Assembly (NCBI GenBank): GCA_026399435.1
Contig: JAPLQX010000044.1
Coordinates: forward strand, 1 to 64,000
Direction of reading: 5' to 3'
Source of the DNA: Rhodocyclales bacterium
GTDB taxonomy: Bacteria; Pseudomonadota; Gammaproteobacteria; Burkholderiales; Rhodocyclaceae
Length of the DNA stretch: 64,000 nucleotides
Shown here one piece after another: positions 52,128 through 64,000 of the stretch. Position numbers and translations under genes: made by a program. The stretch's first letter is position 1; each line of letters opens with the position of its first letter. Below the pieces are notes generated by a model. That model had not been told where the DNA came from, ran no database searches, and was given only the letters and a program-made list of their open reading frames with translations.

Positions 52128-52305
52128 GAACACCTGCCAGACAGTCCGGACACTACCTGCATTCAGGTGCGGCAGGGAAAATGGCGCTATTCCGGATTAC
52201 ACTTGGCTCCCATGTACGCTTTGCCTGCGGCTGCTGTGTTTGGCGCCGCCGGAGCTGCTGCCGGGCTTGACCGGGTGCATTTTCAGTCTTCACGGAGGGT
52301 ATGTT

Positions 52306-53007
52306 TTGATTTCGCCGAATCCTGGAGTTTCGTTGACCATCCTGCGGGCGCTGCCGATCTTCGAGATGCTCGACGACGAATGCCTCAGGCCGCTGACGCA
52401 TGTGGCCATGTTGCGCCATATTCCGCGCCATACGGTTGTGCTGCATGCCGGTGACCGTACCGACAATATCTACTTCGTCCTTTCCGGTGCGTTGAAGGTG
52501 CAGATCAGCGACGAGGAAGGGCGCGAGGTCATCCTCTCGATGCTCGGCCCGGGCGAACTGTTTGGCGAAATGGGGGTGCTCGATGATCATCCGCGTTCGG
52601 CGACGGTATTGGCGGTCGAGTCGAGCGACGTGGTGGTGATCGGCAAGGCGGACTTCAAGCAGTGCCTGGTCGAAAATCCTGACGTTTCCCTCTTCATCAT
52701 GCGCAATCTGACCAAGCGCTTGCGCCTGGCCGATCGCAACATCGAGAGTCTTGCGCTGCTCGACGTATATGGCCGCGTGGCGCGCCTGCTGCTGGAAGCG
52801 GCGGAGACTGTCGATGGACAAAAGGTGGTGACGCACAAACTCACCAAACAGGACATCGCAAAGATGATCGGCGCTTCGCGAGAAATGGTAAGCCGCGTGA
52901 TGCGCGATCTGCTGGCCCAGGGACTGATCCAGGAGCGGGACGGCCAGTTGATCCTGATCGATCTGTCGGTGTTCAAGCGGCATGCTGACGTTTCTGCGAC
53001 GAATTGA
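52306..53007 (+). CDS. Crp/Fnr-family transcriptional regulator
   Basis: This 233-residue regulator has a cyclic-nucleotide-binding beta-roll (AGDRTDNIYFVLSGALKVQI, GPGELFGEMGVLDD) and a C-terminal Crp HTH (LTKQDIAKMIGASREMVSRVMRDL). It lacks the N-terminal cysteine cluster of FNR, so it is Crp/Dnr-like rather than an Fe-S oxygen sensor. A TTG start at 52306 with GGAGGG 7 bases upstream is preferred; an out-of-frame ATG lies nearby. Confidence 0.93.
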   Translation: MISPNPGVSLTILRALPIFEMLDDECLRPLTHVAMLRHIPRHTVVLHAGDRTDNIYFVLSGALKVQISDEEGREVILSMLGPGELFGEMGVLDDHPRSATVLAVESSDVVVIGKADFKQCLVENPDVSLFIMRNLTKRLRLADRNIESLALLDVYGRVARLLLEAAETVDGQKVVTHKLTKQDIAKMIGASREMVSRVMRDLLAQGLIQERDGQLILIDLSVFKRHADVSATN

Positions 53008-53154
53008 GCGTCGCCGCGCCGGATTCCGGGTCCGCTGAGACCGGCGGATCGCGCTGATCACTCTGCTACCATTCGCGCCGGCCGCCGGCAAGGCGGCCGA
53101 CTGCTGCGTGACCAGCGGCACTCAATCCGCTGCACTCCCCTCCCTGTCCTGCCG

Positions 53155-55292
<2,138 letters not shown>

Positions 55293-55329
55293 TCAACCGG
55301 TTTATGTCCGACATTCCTGGAGACTCACA

Positions 55330-55671
55330 GTGCTGATTTCAAATGCTTATGCGCAAGCGGCCGGTGCCGCCGCCGATCCGATGGGTGGCCTGATGGGCAT
55401 GTTGCCCATCCTGCTGATGTTTATCGTGCTTTGGTTCGTCATGATCCGGCCGCAGATGAAGAAGGCCAAGGAACAACAGAAAATGGTTAGTGAACTGGCC
55501 AAGGGCGATGAAGTGATCACCCAGGGCGGAATCGCCGGCCGTATTGCCAAGGTGGGCGAAAACTACCTGAGCCTCGAAGTGGCCGAAGCCAAGGACGGCC
55601 CGGTAGTGATTACCGTGCAGAAAAGCGCCGTGGGTGCACTACTGCCCAAGGGCTCGCTGAAAAACCTGTAA
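55330..55671 (+). CDS. yajC: YajC, Sec translocase accessory subunit
   Basis: The 113-residue protein has one membrane helix (MGMLPILLMFIVLWFVMIRPQMKKAKE) and a cytosolic domain with GDEVITQGGIAGRIAKV, typical of YajC. A GTG start at 55330 follows TGGAGACTCACA. A TATAAT sequence at 55288-55293 could give an internal promoter, but no good -35 is seen. It forms a complex with SecDF. Confidence 0.95.
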   Translation: MLISNAYAQAAGAAADPMGGLMGMLPILLMFIVLWFVMIRPQMKKAKEQQKMVSELAKGDEVITQGGIAGRIAKVGENYLSLEVAEAKDGPVVITVQKSAVGALLPKGSLKNL

Positions 55672-55680
55672 TTTTCTGAA

Positions 55681-55707
55681 GGCCGGCTGCGAAAACGCAG
55701 GCCGGCC
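55681..55707 (+). other. Strong yajC-secD intercistronic hairpin
   Basis: GGCCGGC-TGCG (55681-55691) and CGCA-GGCCGGCC (55696-55707) pair around AAAA with one bulged G. No T tract follows, so it may be a processing or stability element rather than a terminator. Confidence 0.7.
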
Positions 55708-55715
55708 ACCATGCC

Positions 55716-57593
55716 ATGAATCGTTATCCCCTCTGGAAAAACGCCACGGTGTTGATCGCCCTGGTGCTTGGACTGCTCTATACCCTGCCCAACTTTTTCG
55801 GCGAAGCGCCGGCCGTGCAGGTGGCCAGCGTCAAGTCGACGCACAAGGTTGACGCCAGGCTCATGGCTCAGGTGGCGGACGCGCTCAAGGCGGCATCCGT
55901 GGTCCCGCAAGGGATCGTGCTCGACCTGAACAGCGTGCGCGTGCGGCTGGCCGACACCGATACCCAGCTCAAGGCGAAGGACGTCATCGAGAAGGCGCTG
56001 AATCCCGTTGCGGCGGACGCGACCTACAGCGTTGCGCTGAACCTGGTGACGAATTCTCCCAATTGGCTGACCGGCATCCATGCCTTGCCGATGTACCTCG
56101 GCCTTGATCTTCGCGGTGGCGTGCATTTCCTGCTGCAGGTGGACATGAAGGGCGCCTTGACCAAGCGCCTCGATTCGATCGGCGCCGATTTGCGCAGCCT
56201 GATGCGCGACAAGAACATCCGCCATGGCGGCATCAGTCGTGAAGGACAGAGCGTGGCGATCCGCTTCCGCGAGGCAGACATACGCGACAAGGCGCGCGCT
56301 ATCTTGGCGGACAGCCAGCCCGATCTGCTGCTGGTCGACGCCCAGGAAGGCCCTGATCTCAAGCTGATGGCGACGCTCAAGCCCCAGGCCGAGAAGCGCA
56401 TCCAGGAATTTGCGGTCAAGCAGAACATCACCACCCTGCACAACCGCATCAACGAGCTCGGCGTCGCCGAGCCGGTCATTCAGCAGCAGGGCGCGGATCG
56501 CATCGTGGTGCAGCTGCCGGGGGTGCAGGACACCGCCAAGGCCAAGGACATCCTCGGTCGCACGGCAACGCTGGAAGTGCGCATGGTCGATGACGAAGCC
56601 AGCGCCAATCCAAGCATCATGGAGCAGGCGGCGCGCGGCCAGCCACCGGCCGGCACTGAATACTACGTCGAGCGCGGCGGCCGCGGCCTGCTGGTCAAGA
56701 AGCAGGTGGTGCTGACCGGGGAGCGCCTGACCGATGCCCAACCGGGCTTCGACAACCAGACTCACGAGGCGGCCGTGCATTTGTCGCTCGATTCGGCCGG
56801 TGCACGCATCTTCAAGGATGTGACACGCGAGAGCGTAGGCAAGCGCATGGCCATTCTGCTAATCGAAAAGGGGAAGGGCGAGGTGGTTACCGCTCCGGTC
56901 ATCCGCACCGAAATCGGCGGCGGCCGCGTGCAGATTTCCGGTCGCATGAGCACCATGGAAGCCAACGATGTCGCGCTGCTGCTGCGGGCAGGCTCGCTGG
57001 CCGCGCCAATGGAGATTATCGAGGAGCGCACCATCGGCCCCAGCCTCGGTGCTGACAACATCAAGAAGGGCTTTAATTCGACGCTGGGGGGCTTTGCCGC
57101 CATCGCCGTCTTCATGATGGCCTACTATCTGTTGTTCGGCGCGGTCTCGGTGCTGGCGCTGTCGGCCAATATGCTGCTGCTGGTGGCCCTGCTGTCGCTG
57201 CTGCAGGCTACCCTGACCTTGCCGGGTATCGCCGCCATCGCCCTGGCGCTGGGCATGGCCATCGATTCGAACGTGCTGATCAACGAACGCGTGCGCGAGG
57301 AACTGCGCAATGGCAGCACACCGCAGGCTGCCATCACGGCGGGCTACGAGCGCGCCTGGGCGACGATTCTCGATTCCAACGTCACCACGCTGATCGTCGG
57401 CGTCGCGCTGCTGATCTTCGGTTCCGGCCCGGTGCGCGGCTTCGCGGTGGTGCATTGCCTGGGCATTCTGACCTCGCTCTTCAGTTCGGTGATCATTTCG
57501 CGCGCGGTGGTCAATTTGATTTACGGCCGTCGTCGCAAACTCGACAGTCTCAGCATCGGCCAGATATGGAAACCCGGCCTCAGCACCAAATAG
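55716..57593 (+). CDS. secD: Protein translocase subunit SecD
   Basis: The 625-residue protein has an N-terminal membrane helix (WKNATVLIALVLGLLYTLPNFF), a large periplasmic P1 domain with LGLDLRGGVHFLLQVDM, and five C-terminal helices including NVLINERVREELRNG and FAVVHCLGILTSLFSSV. With SecF it uses proton motive force to complete export. Confidence 0.97.
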   Translation: MNRYPLWKNATVLIALVLGLLYTLPNFFGEAPAVQVASVKSTHKVDARLMAQVADALKAASVVPQGIVLDLNSVRVRLADTDTQLKAKDVIEKALNPVAADATYSVALNLVTNSPNWLTGIHALPMYLGLDLRGGVHFLLQVDMKGALTKRLDSIGADLRSLMRDKNIRHGGISREGQSVAIRFREADIRDKARAILADSQPDLLLVDAQEGPDLKLMATLKPQAEKRIQEFAVKQNITTLHNRINELGVAEPVIQQQGADRIVVQLPGVQDTAKAKDILGRTATLEVRMVDDEASANPSIMEQAARGQPPAGTEYYVERGGRGLLVKKQVVLTGERLTDAQPGFDNQTHEAAVHLSLDSAGARIFKDVTRESVGKRMAILLIEKGKGEVVTAPVIRTEIGGGRVQISGRMSTMEANDVALLLRAGSLAAPMEIIEERTIGPSLGADNIKKGFNSTLGGFAAIAVFMMAYYLLFGAVSVLALSANMLLLVALLSLLQATLTLPGIAAIALALGMAIDSNVLINERVREELRNGSTPQAAITAGYERAWATILDSNVTTLIVGVALLIFGSGPVRGFAVVHCLGILTSLFSSVIISRAVVNLIYGRRRKLDSLSIGQIWKPGLSTK

Positions 57594-57603
57594 GGGTATA
57601 GCC

Positions 57604-58566
57604 ATGGAATTCTTCCGCATCAGAAAAGATATCCCGTTCATGCGCCATGCGCTGGTGTTCAACGTCATATCGTTGGCCACCTTCCTCCTGGCGGTGTTCT
57701 TCCTGATCAACAAGGGGTTGCACTTCTCGATCGAGTTCACCGGCGGCACCTTGCTCGAAGTGAGCTATGCGCAGGCGCCCGATCTCGACAAGCTGCGTAA
57801 GCAGATGGAAGCCGACGGCTTTACCGATACCCAGGTGCAGAACTTCGGATCGTCGCGCGATGTGTTGATCCGCGTGCCGCTGTCAAAGGATGCCGAGACC
57901 TCAAAAGTGGGTGACCGCGTCATGGCTTCGCTGACAAAGGTCGGCGCTGGCGGTACGGCCGACAGTCCAGGGGCCGTCGGCGCCCCGACCCTGAAGCGTG
58001 TCGAGTTTGTCGGTCCGCAGGTGGGCAAGGAACTTGCGTCCGACGGGGCGTTGGCGCTGTTGCTGGTCGTGTGCGGCATCGTCCTTTACCTGGCGATGCG
58101 TTTCGAATGGCGCTTCGCGGTATCTGCCATTATCGCCAACATGCACGACGTGGTGATCATTCTCGGTTGCTTCGCGCTGTTCCAGTGGGAGTTTTCCCTG
58201 CCGGTGCTGGCGGCCGTATTGGCGGTGCTGGGCTATTCGGTCAACGAGTCGGTGGTGGTGTTCGACCGTGTACGCGAAACCTTCAAGAAGAAGCGCGGCA
58301 TGACGACGCCGCAGGTGCTCGATCACGCCATTACCAGCACGATCTCGCGCACCATCATCACCCACGGCTGTACGCAGATGATGGTCACGTCGATGCTGAT
58401 CTTCGGCGGCCCCGCGCTGCATTACTTTGCGCTGGCGCTGACCATCGGCATCCTGTTCGGCATCTATTCGTCAGTTCTCGTGGCCAGCCCATTGGTGATG
58501 TGGATGGGCGTTTCCCGCGAACAGTTCATCCAGGTCAAGGTCGAGAAACAGGAAGCCGTCGTCTGA
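57604..58566 (+). CDS. secF: Protein translocase subunit SecF
   Basis: The 320-residue protein has six predicted membrane helices and the SecF motifs IEFTGGTLLEVSY, VGYSVNESVVVFDRVRE-type (LGYSVNESVVVFDR) and DHAITSTISRTIITHG. It starts 11 bases after secD. Confidence 0.97.
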   Translation: MEFFRIRKDIPFMRHALVFNVISLATFLLAVFFLINKGLHFSIEFTGGTLLEVSYAQAPDLDKLRKQMEADGFTDTQVQNFGSSRDVLIRVPLSKDAETSKVGDRVMASLTKVGAGGTADSPGAVGAPTLKRVEFVGPQVGKELASDGALALLLVVCGIVLYLAMRFEWRFAVSAIIANMHDVVIILGCFALFQWEFSLPVLAAVLAVLGYSVNESVVVFDRVRETFKKKRGMTTPQVLDHAITSTISRTIITHGCTQMMVTSMLIFGGPALHYFALALTIGILFGIYSSVLVASPLVMWMGVSREQFIQVKVEKQEAVV

Positions 58567-58598
58567 CGGCGACGGCGTTTGCCGCGGACGCTTCGCCG
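58567..58598. other. Palindromic convergent intergenic structure
   Basis: Outer arms CGGCGA/TCGCCG (58567-58572, 58593-58598) enclose CGGC-GTTT-GCCG. It lies between the convergent secF and the next gene; there is no T tract. Confidence 0.4.
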
Positions 58599-58603
58599 GG
58601 AGG

Positions 58604-58933
58604 CTAGTCCGGCCCGACGGCGAAGATGTGCTTGACCCTCAGCGTAGCGTGCTGCCCGGCGACCATCTCCAGCAAGCGGTCGATGTTGGGGTGCTTGCCG
58701 GGGTTCTGCCGCGCATCCTCGGCGTGCTCGGCATAGAGTTCCAGTCCCTTTTTCGCGGCTTCGACCGTGATGGCGCCGTAGATCTGTCCGAGATGGTTGT
58801 AGATCGACAGCGAGCCGACTTGTCCCGACTTGTTTTCTATCGTGGCGGCAACGGCGCCGTCGCTGTCCAGCAACTGGATTGCCGCGAGGTGCGAGATGCG
58901 CGGGAGTTGTTTGAGGTTTTCCGCGAAAGCCAT
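58604..58933 (-). CDS. DUF2322-like small protein
   Basis: This 109-residue protein (AIQLLDSDGAVAATIENKSGQVGSLSIYNHL..., AEDARQNPGKHPNIDRLLEMVA) resembles DUF2322, a small betaproteobacterial family of unknown function. It starts one base after the purB stop on the same strand. No catalytic motif or membrane helix is visible. Confidence 0.75.
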   Translation of the reverse strand: MAFAENLKQLPRISHLAAIQLLDSDGAVAATIENKSGQVGSLSIYNHLGQIYGAITVEAAKKGLELYAEHAEDARQNPGKHPNIDRLLEMVAGQHATLRVKHIFAVGPD

Positions 58934-58934
58934 C

Positions 58935-60380
<1,446 letters not shown>

Positions 60381-60451
60381 TCACTGGGCCGTGGCCGCCG
60401 CGAGGCGCCATGGTATAGTTTCCGGGCCCCCAAAAAATGTGATTTGACCAA

Positions 60452-61060
60452 ATGAAACTGATCGCTTCTCTCACCAGTCCCTATGTCCGCAAGATCCGCA
60501 TCGTGCTGGCCGAAAAGAAGATCGATTGTGAACTGGTCCTTGAATCGCCCTGGGTCGAAGGAAATCCGGTGTCGAAGTACAGTCCGCTGGGCAAGGTTCC
60601 CGTGCTGGTATTGGACGATGACAGTACCCTCTATGATTCCCGCGTAATTGCGGAGTATCTGGATACCGTGGCGCCGAACAATCGGCTGATTCCTGCTTCC
60701 GGGCGGGAGCGGATCAGCGTCAAGCGCTGGGAGGCGCTGGCGGATGGCATCCTCGATGCCGCCGTGGCGGCGTACATCGAATCGCTGCGTCCCGATGGAG
60801 AGCGCAGTCCGTCGTCGATGGAAAGACAGCGCGGCAAGATCAGGCTGGCCCTGAAGGCGATGTCCGATGAACTGGGAGAGCAGCCCTGGTGTCACGGCAA
60901 CAACCTGTCGTTGGCGGATATCGCCGTCGGCTGTACGCTGGGTTATGTGTCCTTCCGGCTTCCCGACATCCGTTGGAGCGAGCAATACGCCAATCTCGCG
61001 CAGCTTTACGAGAAGCTCATGCAGCGCTCCTCGTTTGCCGACACGGTGCCGCAGGCCTAG
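60452..61060 (+). CDS. Glutathione S-transferase family protein
   Basis: The 202-residue protein has an N-terminal thioredoxin-fold domain (LIASLTSPYVRKIRIVLAEKKI, GKVPVLVLDDDSTLYDSRVIAEYL with the Pro loop and Glu/Ser site) and a helical C-terminal domain with NLSLADIAVGC. It resembles YibF/SspA-like GSTs; substrate unknown. Confidence 0.92.
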   Translation: MKLIASLTSPYVRKIRIVLAEKKIDCELVLESPWVEGNPVSKYSPLGKVPVLVLDDDSTLYDSRVIAEYLDTVAPNNRLIPASGRERISVKRWEALADGILDAAVAAYIESLRPDGERSPSSMERQRGKIRLALKAMSDELGEQPWCHGNNLSLADIAVGCTLGYVSFRLPDIRWSEQYANLAQLYEKLMQRSSFADTVPQA

Positions 61061-61103
61061 TCAGGGATAAGGCCGCAGTACCCGGCGCTGCCGAAGCTTG
61101 GTT

Positions 61104-61487
61104 TTACTTCTCGTTTTTGGACTCGGCCGCCGCACCTTCAAGGCGCGCAATCAGGCGCGGCAGCAGGTTCTTTTCGGCCTGCTCGGTGAGCTCTCCCATC
61201 AGTTGGTCGGCCAGTCCGTCTGTGACCTTGAGCACCGCGTGGGGCAATTCCTGATCCAGCCAGCGCGAAAGCTCTTCGCGCAAGGCGTCAAGATGCTGTT
61301 GCATGTGCGGTGGCGCGGTGGCAAGTGCCGCTTCGTGTTCGGTGACGATGTCGGTGAGAACGGGCAAATCCTCCTCGGGCGCCGTGGCTTCAGTTGCCGG
61401 TCCGGACGAAGCTGCAACAAATACCCGGGTACGTCGAATCAGCGCGTCGGCTTTGCGCAGGAGATCGTCCGTATCGTCGTCTGCCAT
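61104..61487 (-). CDS. Hypothetical protein downstream of holC
   Basis: This acidic 127-residue protein (MADDDTDDLLRKADALIRRTRVF...) is mostly predicted helix, with LREELSRWLDQELPHAVLKVTDGLADQL. It has no signal or membrane segment. It lies 3 bases after holC on the same strand; in related genomes small unknown genes occur in this position before valS. Confidence 0.75.
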   Translation of the reverse strand: MADDDTDDLLRKADALIRRTRVFVAASSGPATEATAPEEDLPVLTDIVTEHEAALATAPPHMQQHLDALREELSRWLDQELPHAVLKVTDGLADQLMGELTEQAEKNLLPRLIARLEGAAAESKNEK

Positions 61488-61490
61488 CTC

Positions 61491-61916
61491 TTAGATCCCT
61501 GCCGAAATGTCGCGAGCGTCCAAAGGATAGCCTCGTTCGCGGTAAAAGCGGAAGCGCTCGCGCCCAGGCAGCCTGTCGCCATCTTCCACGCTGATGATTT
61601 CGATCAGTTGCTGAAATCGGCTGAAACCCGTCGGGATCTCGTCCGACAGATTCAACAGGCAGCCGTCGTGTGGCGGATTGTCGAGTTCGGACGCAATGAG
61701 GATCGGGGTTTCCGCAGCCAGTTTGTCCTCGGCCCGGCAGTGGGGCGTGAAGCCGGTGGCCGGGTATGTCCAGAGCAAACGGTCGAGCTGTTCGCTGCGC
61801 TCGCTGGCCGGCACATAGACCAGCACCCGGGTGCCGTCGCTGCTGGCGTTCCCGAGCCATGCAGCGATGGCGCGGAGTCGATCCCGCGCGCCGTGGAGAA
61901 AGGTGATTTGCGTCAT
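61491..61916 (-). CDS. holC: DNA polymerase III subunit chi
   Basis: The 141-residue protein has chi-subunit features: [52 protein letters not shown] and [19 protein letters not shown]. It links the clamp loader to SSB. Its ATG overlaps the pepA stop region, as usual for pepA-holC. Confidence 0.93.
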   Translation of the reverse strand: MTQITFLHGARDRLRAIAAWLGNASSDGTRVLVYVPASERSEQLDRLLWTYPATGFTPHCRAEDKLAAETPILIASELDNPPHDGCLLNLSDEIPTGFSRFQQLIEIISVEDGDRLPGRERFRFYRERGYPLDARDISAGI

Positions 61917-63436
61917 CCCCGCTTGCGCTTGCCGGTCGGCTTCGGGGCGCGACTCGCGCGATCCATCAGGAAATGGGTCAGCAAGGGCACCGGTCGACCG
62001 GTTGCGCCCTTCTCCTTGCCGGAACGCCATGCGGTGCCGGCGATGTCGAGATGCGCCCAGCGGTACTTGTCGGCAAAGCGGGACAGGAAGCATGCGGCCG
62101 TGATGGTGCCGGCCGGGCGGCCGCCGATGTTTGCCATGTCGGCAAAGTTGCTTTTCAGCTGTTCCTGATAGTCATCCCACAGCGGCAGTTGCCAGGCACG
62201 GTCATAGGAGTCGTGGCCGGCATCGGTCAATTCCCTGGCCAGCCCGTCATTATTGGCGAGCAGGCCGGTGGCGACATGTCCGAGTGCGATCACGCAGGCG
62301 CCTGTCAGCGTGGCGATGTCAACCACGCACTCCGGTTCGAAGCGCTCGACATAAGTCAGTGCGTCGCAAAGTATCAGCCGGCCCTCGGCATCGGTGTTGA
62401 GGATCTCGACGGTCTGGCCCGACATCGACGTGATTACGTCACCCGGCTTGGTGGCCGCGCCTCCCGGCATGTTTTCCGTGGATGGAATGACGCCGACGAT
62501 ATTGAGCGGCAGCTTCATCAAGGCTGCCGCCTTGAGGGTGCCCAATACGCTGGCGGCGCCACACATGTCGTATTTCATCTCATCCATTTCGGCTCCCGGC
62601 TTGAGCGAAATGCCGCCGGAATCGAAAGTGATGCCCTTGCCGATCAGCACCACCGGTTTTGCGCCGCTGACACCGCCGGCATGGCGCAGGACGATGAATT
62701 TGGGGGGTTCATGCGATCCCCGGGCAACGGAGAGCAGGGTGTTCATGCCGAGTTTTTCCATGTCGGCGCGGTCGAGAACATCAACGCCGAGACCGTGCGA
62801 TTTTGCGAGTTGCTTTGCCTGGTCGGCGAGATAGGTCGGCGTGCAGATGTTGCCGGGCAGATTGCCAAGGTCCTTTGCGAGTGCCATCCCTGCGGCAATC
62901 GCCAGTCCTTCAGCCAGAGCGGCTTCGGCGGCAGCAAGCTCATTGCGGCGTGTGACGCAGAATGTCAGTTTCCGCAACGGGCGACGAACTTCGTCCTTCT
63001 TCGATTTGAGGCGATCGAAGCGATAGAGTGTTTCCTGCACTACGAGCGCGGCCTGTCTGATCTTCCAGGAAACATCGCGCTTTTTGACGGGGAGTTCCGT
63101 CAGATAGACCGTGCCGTCGAAACCGCCGGTTTCATTGAGCTGTCGAACGGCTGTCGCCAACGCCGCCCGGTATTCTTTTTCCCGGAATTCCCTTTCCTTG
63201 CCGAGTCCGACCAACAGGACGCGATCGGCTTCGACACCGGGAACGCCGTGCAGCAGCAGGCTGCTGCCGGCTTTGCCCTCCATGTCGCCGCGACGCAGGA
63301 TGTCGCTGAGAAACTGGTCGGCGGCGTTGTCGATGACCTCCGCAGCCGCGGACAGCTTTCTCGGTTCGAAGATGCCGACCACGACACAAGCGCTGCGCTG
63401 CTTTTCCGGGCTTCCGCTTTTTATGCTAAATTCCAA
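61913..63436 (-). CDS. pepA: Leucyl aminopeptidase (cytosol aminopeptidase)
   Basis: The 507-residue M17 peptidase has [45 protein letters not shown] and the metal-binding [14 protein letters not shown]. The start is a TTG at 63436 with AGGAG 7 bases upstream; no in-frame ATG is closer. It degrades N-terminal residues and in E. coli also binds DNA. It is divergent from lptF, a standard arrangement. Confidence 0.96.
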   Translation of the reverse strand: MEFSIKSGSPEKQRSACVVVGIFEPRKLSAAAEVIDNAADQFLSDILRRGDMEGKAGSSLLLHGVPGVEADRVLLVGLGKEREFREKEYRAALATAVRQLNETGGFDGTVYLTELPVKKRDVSWKIRQAALVVQETLYRFDRLKSKKDEVRRPLRKLTFCVTRRNELAAAEAALAEGLAIAAGMALAKDLGNLPGNICTPTYLADQAKQLAKSHGLGVDVLDRADMEKLGMNTLLSVARGSHEPPKFIVLRHAGGVSGAKPVVLIGKGITFDSGGISLKPGAEMDEMKYDMCGAASVLGTLKAAALMKLPLNIVGVIPSTENMPGGAATKPGDVITSMSGQTVEILNTDAEGRLILCDALTYVERFEPECVVDIATLTGACVIALGHVATGLLANNDGLARELTDAGHDSYDRAWQLPLWDDYQEQLKSNFADMANIGGRPAGTITAACFLSRFADKYRWAHLDIAGTAWRSGKEKGATGRPVPLLTHFLMDRASRAPKPTGKRKRG

Positions 63437-63557
63437 AATATGCTCCTCGGGGACTACGGGAATTCGGGGAAATTGTTCTGTTTTGAGTGATTTCCGCTGC
63501 TAGTGCGATTATTCCCCAAGTTTTCACCAAAAGTCAAAGCAGAAACTCTCCTACACC

Positions 63558-64000
63558 ATGATTTTTCAGCGCGCCGCAATCCGGGAGTTCACCCATACTG
63601 CGGCAGGGGTTTTTGTCGCGCTGTTCGCCATTCTGATGACCACCCAGTTGATTCGTTTGCTGGGCGACGCGGCGGGCGGGAAGCTCGCCTCCGAAGCCGT
63701 CATTGCTCTCCTGGGCTTTCGCGCCATCAGCTACCTGCCGGTGTTGCTTTCCTTGACTCTCTTCGTCGCCGTCCTGATGACCCTGTCGCGCTGGTATCGC
63801 GATTCTGAAATGGTTGTCTGGCTGGCGTCGGGCCTTCCTTTGACCGCATGGGTCGGGCCGGTGTTGAAGTTCGTCGGACCGCCCGTGGTGGTCATAGCGG
63901 TGCTCTCCCTGCTATTGGCTCCCTGGGCGACACAGAAGAGCGAGGCTTACCGCCAGAGCATGGATCAGCGCGACGATGTGGCCCGCGTGTCGCCAGGCAC
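63558..64000 (+). CDS. lptF: LptF, LPS export permease (5' part)
   Basis: The visible 147 residues (MIFQRAAIREFTHTAAGVF...) have the LptF/YjgP membrane helices FVALFAILMTTQLIRLLG and LPVLLSLTLFVAVLMTLSRWYRDSEM, the conserved coupling motif WYRDSEM, and PWATQKSEAYRQ. It transports LPS with LptB2GC. It runs off the right edge and diverges from pepA. Confidence 0.93.
   Translation, partial: MIFQRAAIREFTHTAAGVFVALFAILMTTQLIRLLGDAAGGKLASEAVIALLGFRAISYLPVLLSLTLFVAVLMTLSRWYRDSEMVVWLASGLPLTAWVGPVLKFVGPPVVVIAVLSLLLAPWATQKSEAYRQSMDQRDDVARVSPG

Noticed and set aside
52043-52308. tRNA-Leu(CAA), which reads UUG, directly before a regulator gene starting with TTG
   Set aside because: Initiation at TTG uses initiator tRNA, so there is no mechanistic link; helicase and pepA also start with TTG far from this tRNA.

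Overview
The window looks like chromosomal DNA from a chemolithotrophic sulfur-oxidizing betaproteobacterium, most probably of the Rhodocyclales (a Sulfuritalea- or Sterolibacteriaceae-like lineage). This is inferred from GC-rich coding sequence, the gene orders panBCD, pcnB-folK, queA-tgt-yajC-secDF and pepA-holC, and a set of sulfur-oxidation modules that occur together in that group. No rRNA operon, phage, IS transposase or CRISPR array is visible. One tRNA (Leu, CAA) is present.

Region 1 (1-5.1 kb, minus strand): qmoA-qmoB-hdrC-hdrB, an adenylylsulfate-reductase partner complex in which HdrC/HdrB proteins stand where QmoC would be. qmoA carries a single-base frameshift in this sequence. 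A short operon of a YfcE-like phosphoesterase and two unknown small proteins follows (5.2-6.3 kb). Region 2 (6.5-15.7 kb, plus): soeABC (cytoplasm-facing sulfite:quinone oxidoreductase), tusA, dsrE2, a FadL-type outer-membrane channel, then three unknown genes. Region 3 (15.7-23.4 kb): valS, pcnB-folK, a DUF486 gene, panBCD. Region 4 (23.5-27.6 kb): response regulator, membrane PAS/kinase-like protein fused to a DnaQ exonuclease, and a CBS-DUF294 nucleotidyltransferase. Region 5 (28-39.4 kb, minus): FGGY kinase, FAH-family hydrolase, DEAD-box helicase, alpha/beta hydrolase with MarR, SixA with CYTH-CHAD, and a MacAB-like exporter whose adaptor carries an inserted LTxxQ-like helical segment. 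Region 6 (39.4-49.8 kb): soxYZAXB (minus, no soxCD here) and, divergently, a phosphoesterase, a Ser/Thr kinase-USP fusion, a secreted rhodanese, a large YeiH-family transporter with a 42-residue membrane peptide, a second USP and an SRPBCC-like protein. Region 7 (49.9-64 kb): kup, tRNA-Leu, a Crp/Fnr regulator, queA-tgt-yajC-secDF, purB, a GST, holC, pepA and the start of lptF.

Together the sulfur genes give a coherent scheme. Truncated Sox would deliver thiosulfate sulfane sulfur, TusA and DsrE2 would carry sulfur in the cytoplasm, and sulfite would be oxidized directly by SoeABC or through APS reductase with Qmo/Hdr. A YeiH-type transporter could export the oxyanion product. Apr, Dsr and SoxCD are not in the window.

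Non-coding features of note are a 4-copy dispersed palindromic repeat whose hairpin arms show compensatory changes, a second 2-copy hairpin repeat, a palindromic element that is translated inside valS, a good sigma70-like promoter with an inverted repeat just downstream in front of soxY, and several clear intrinsic terminators.
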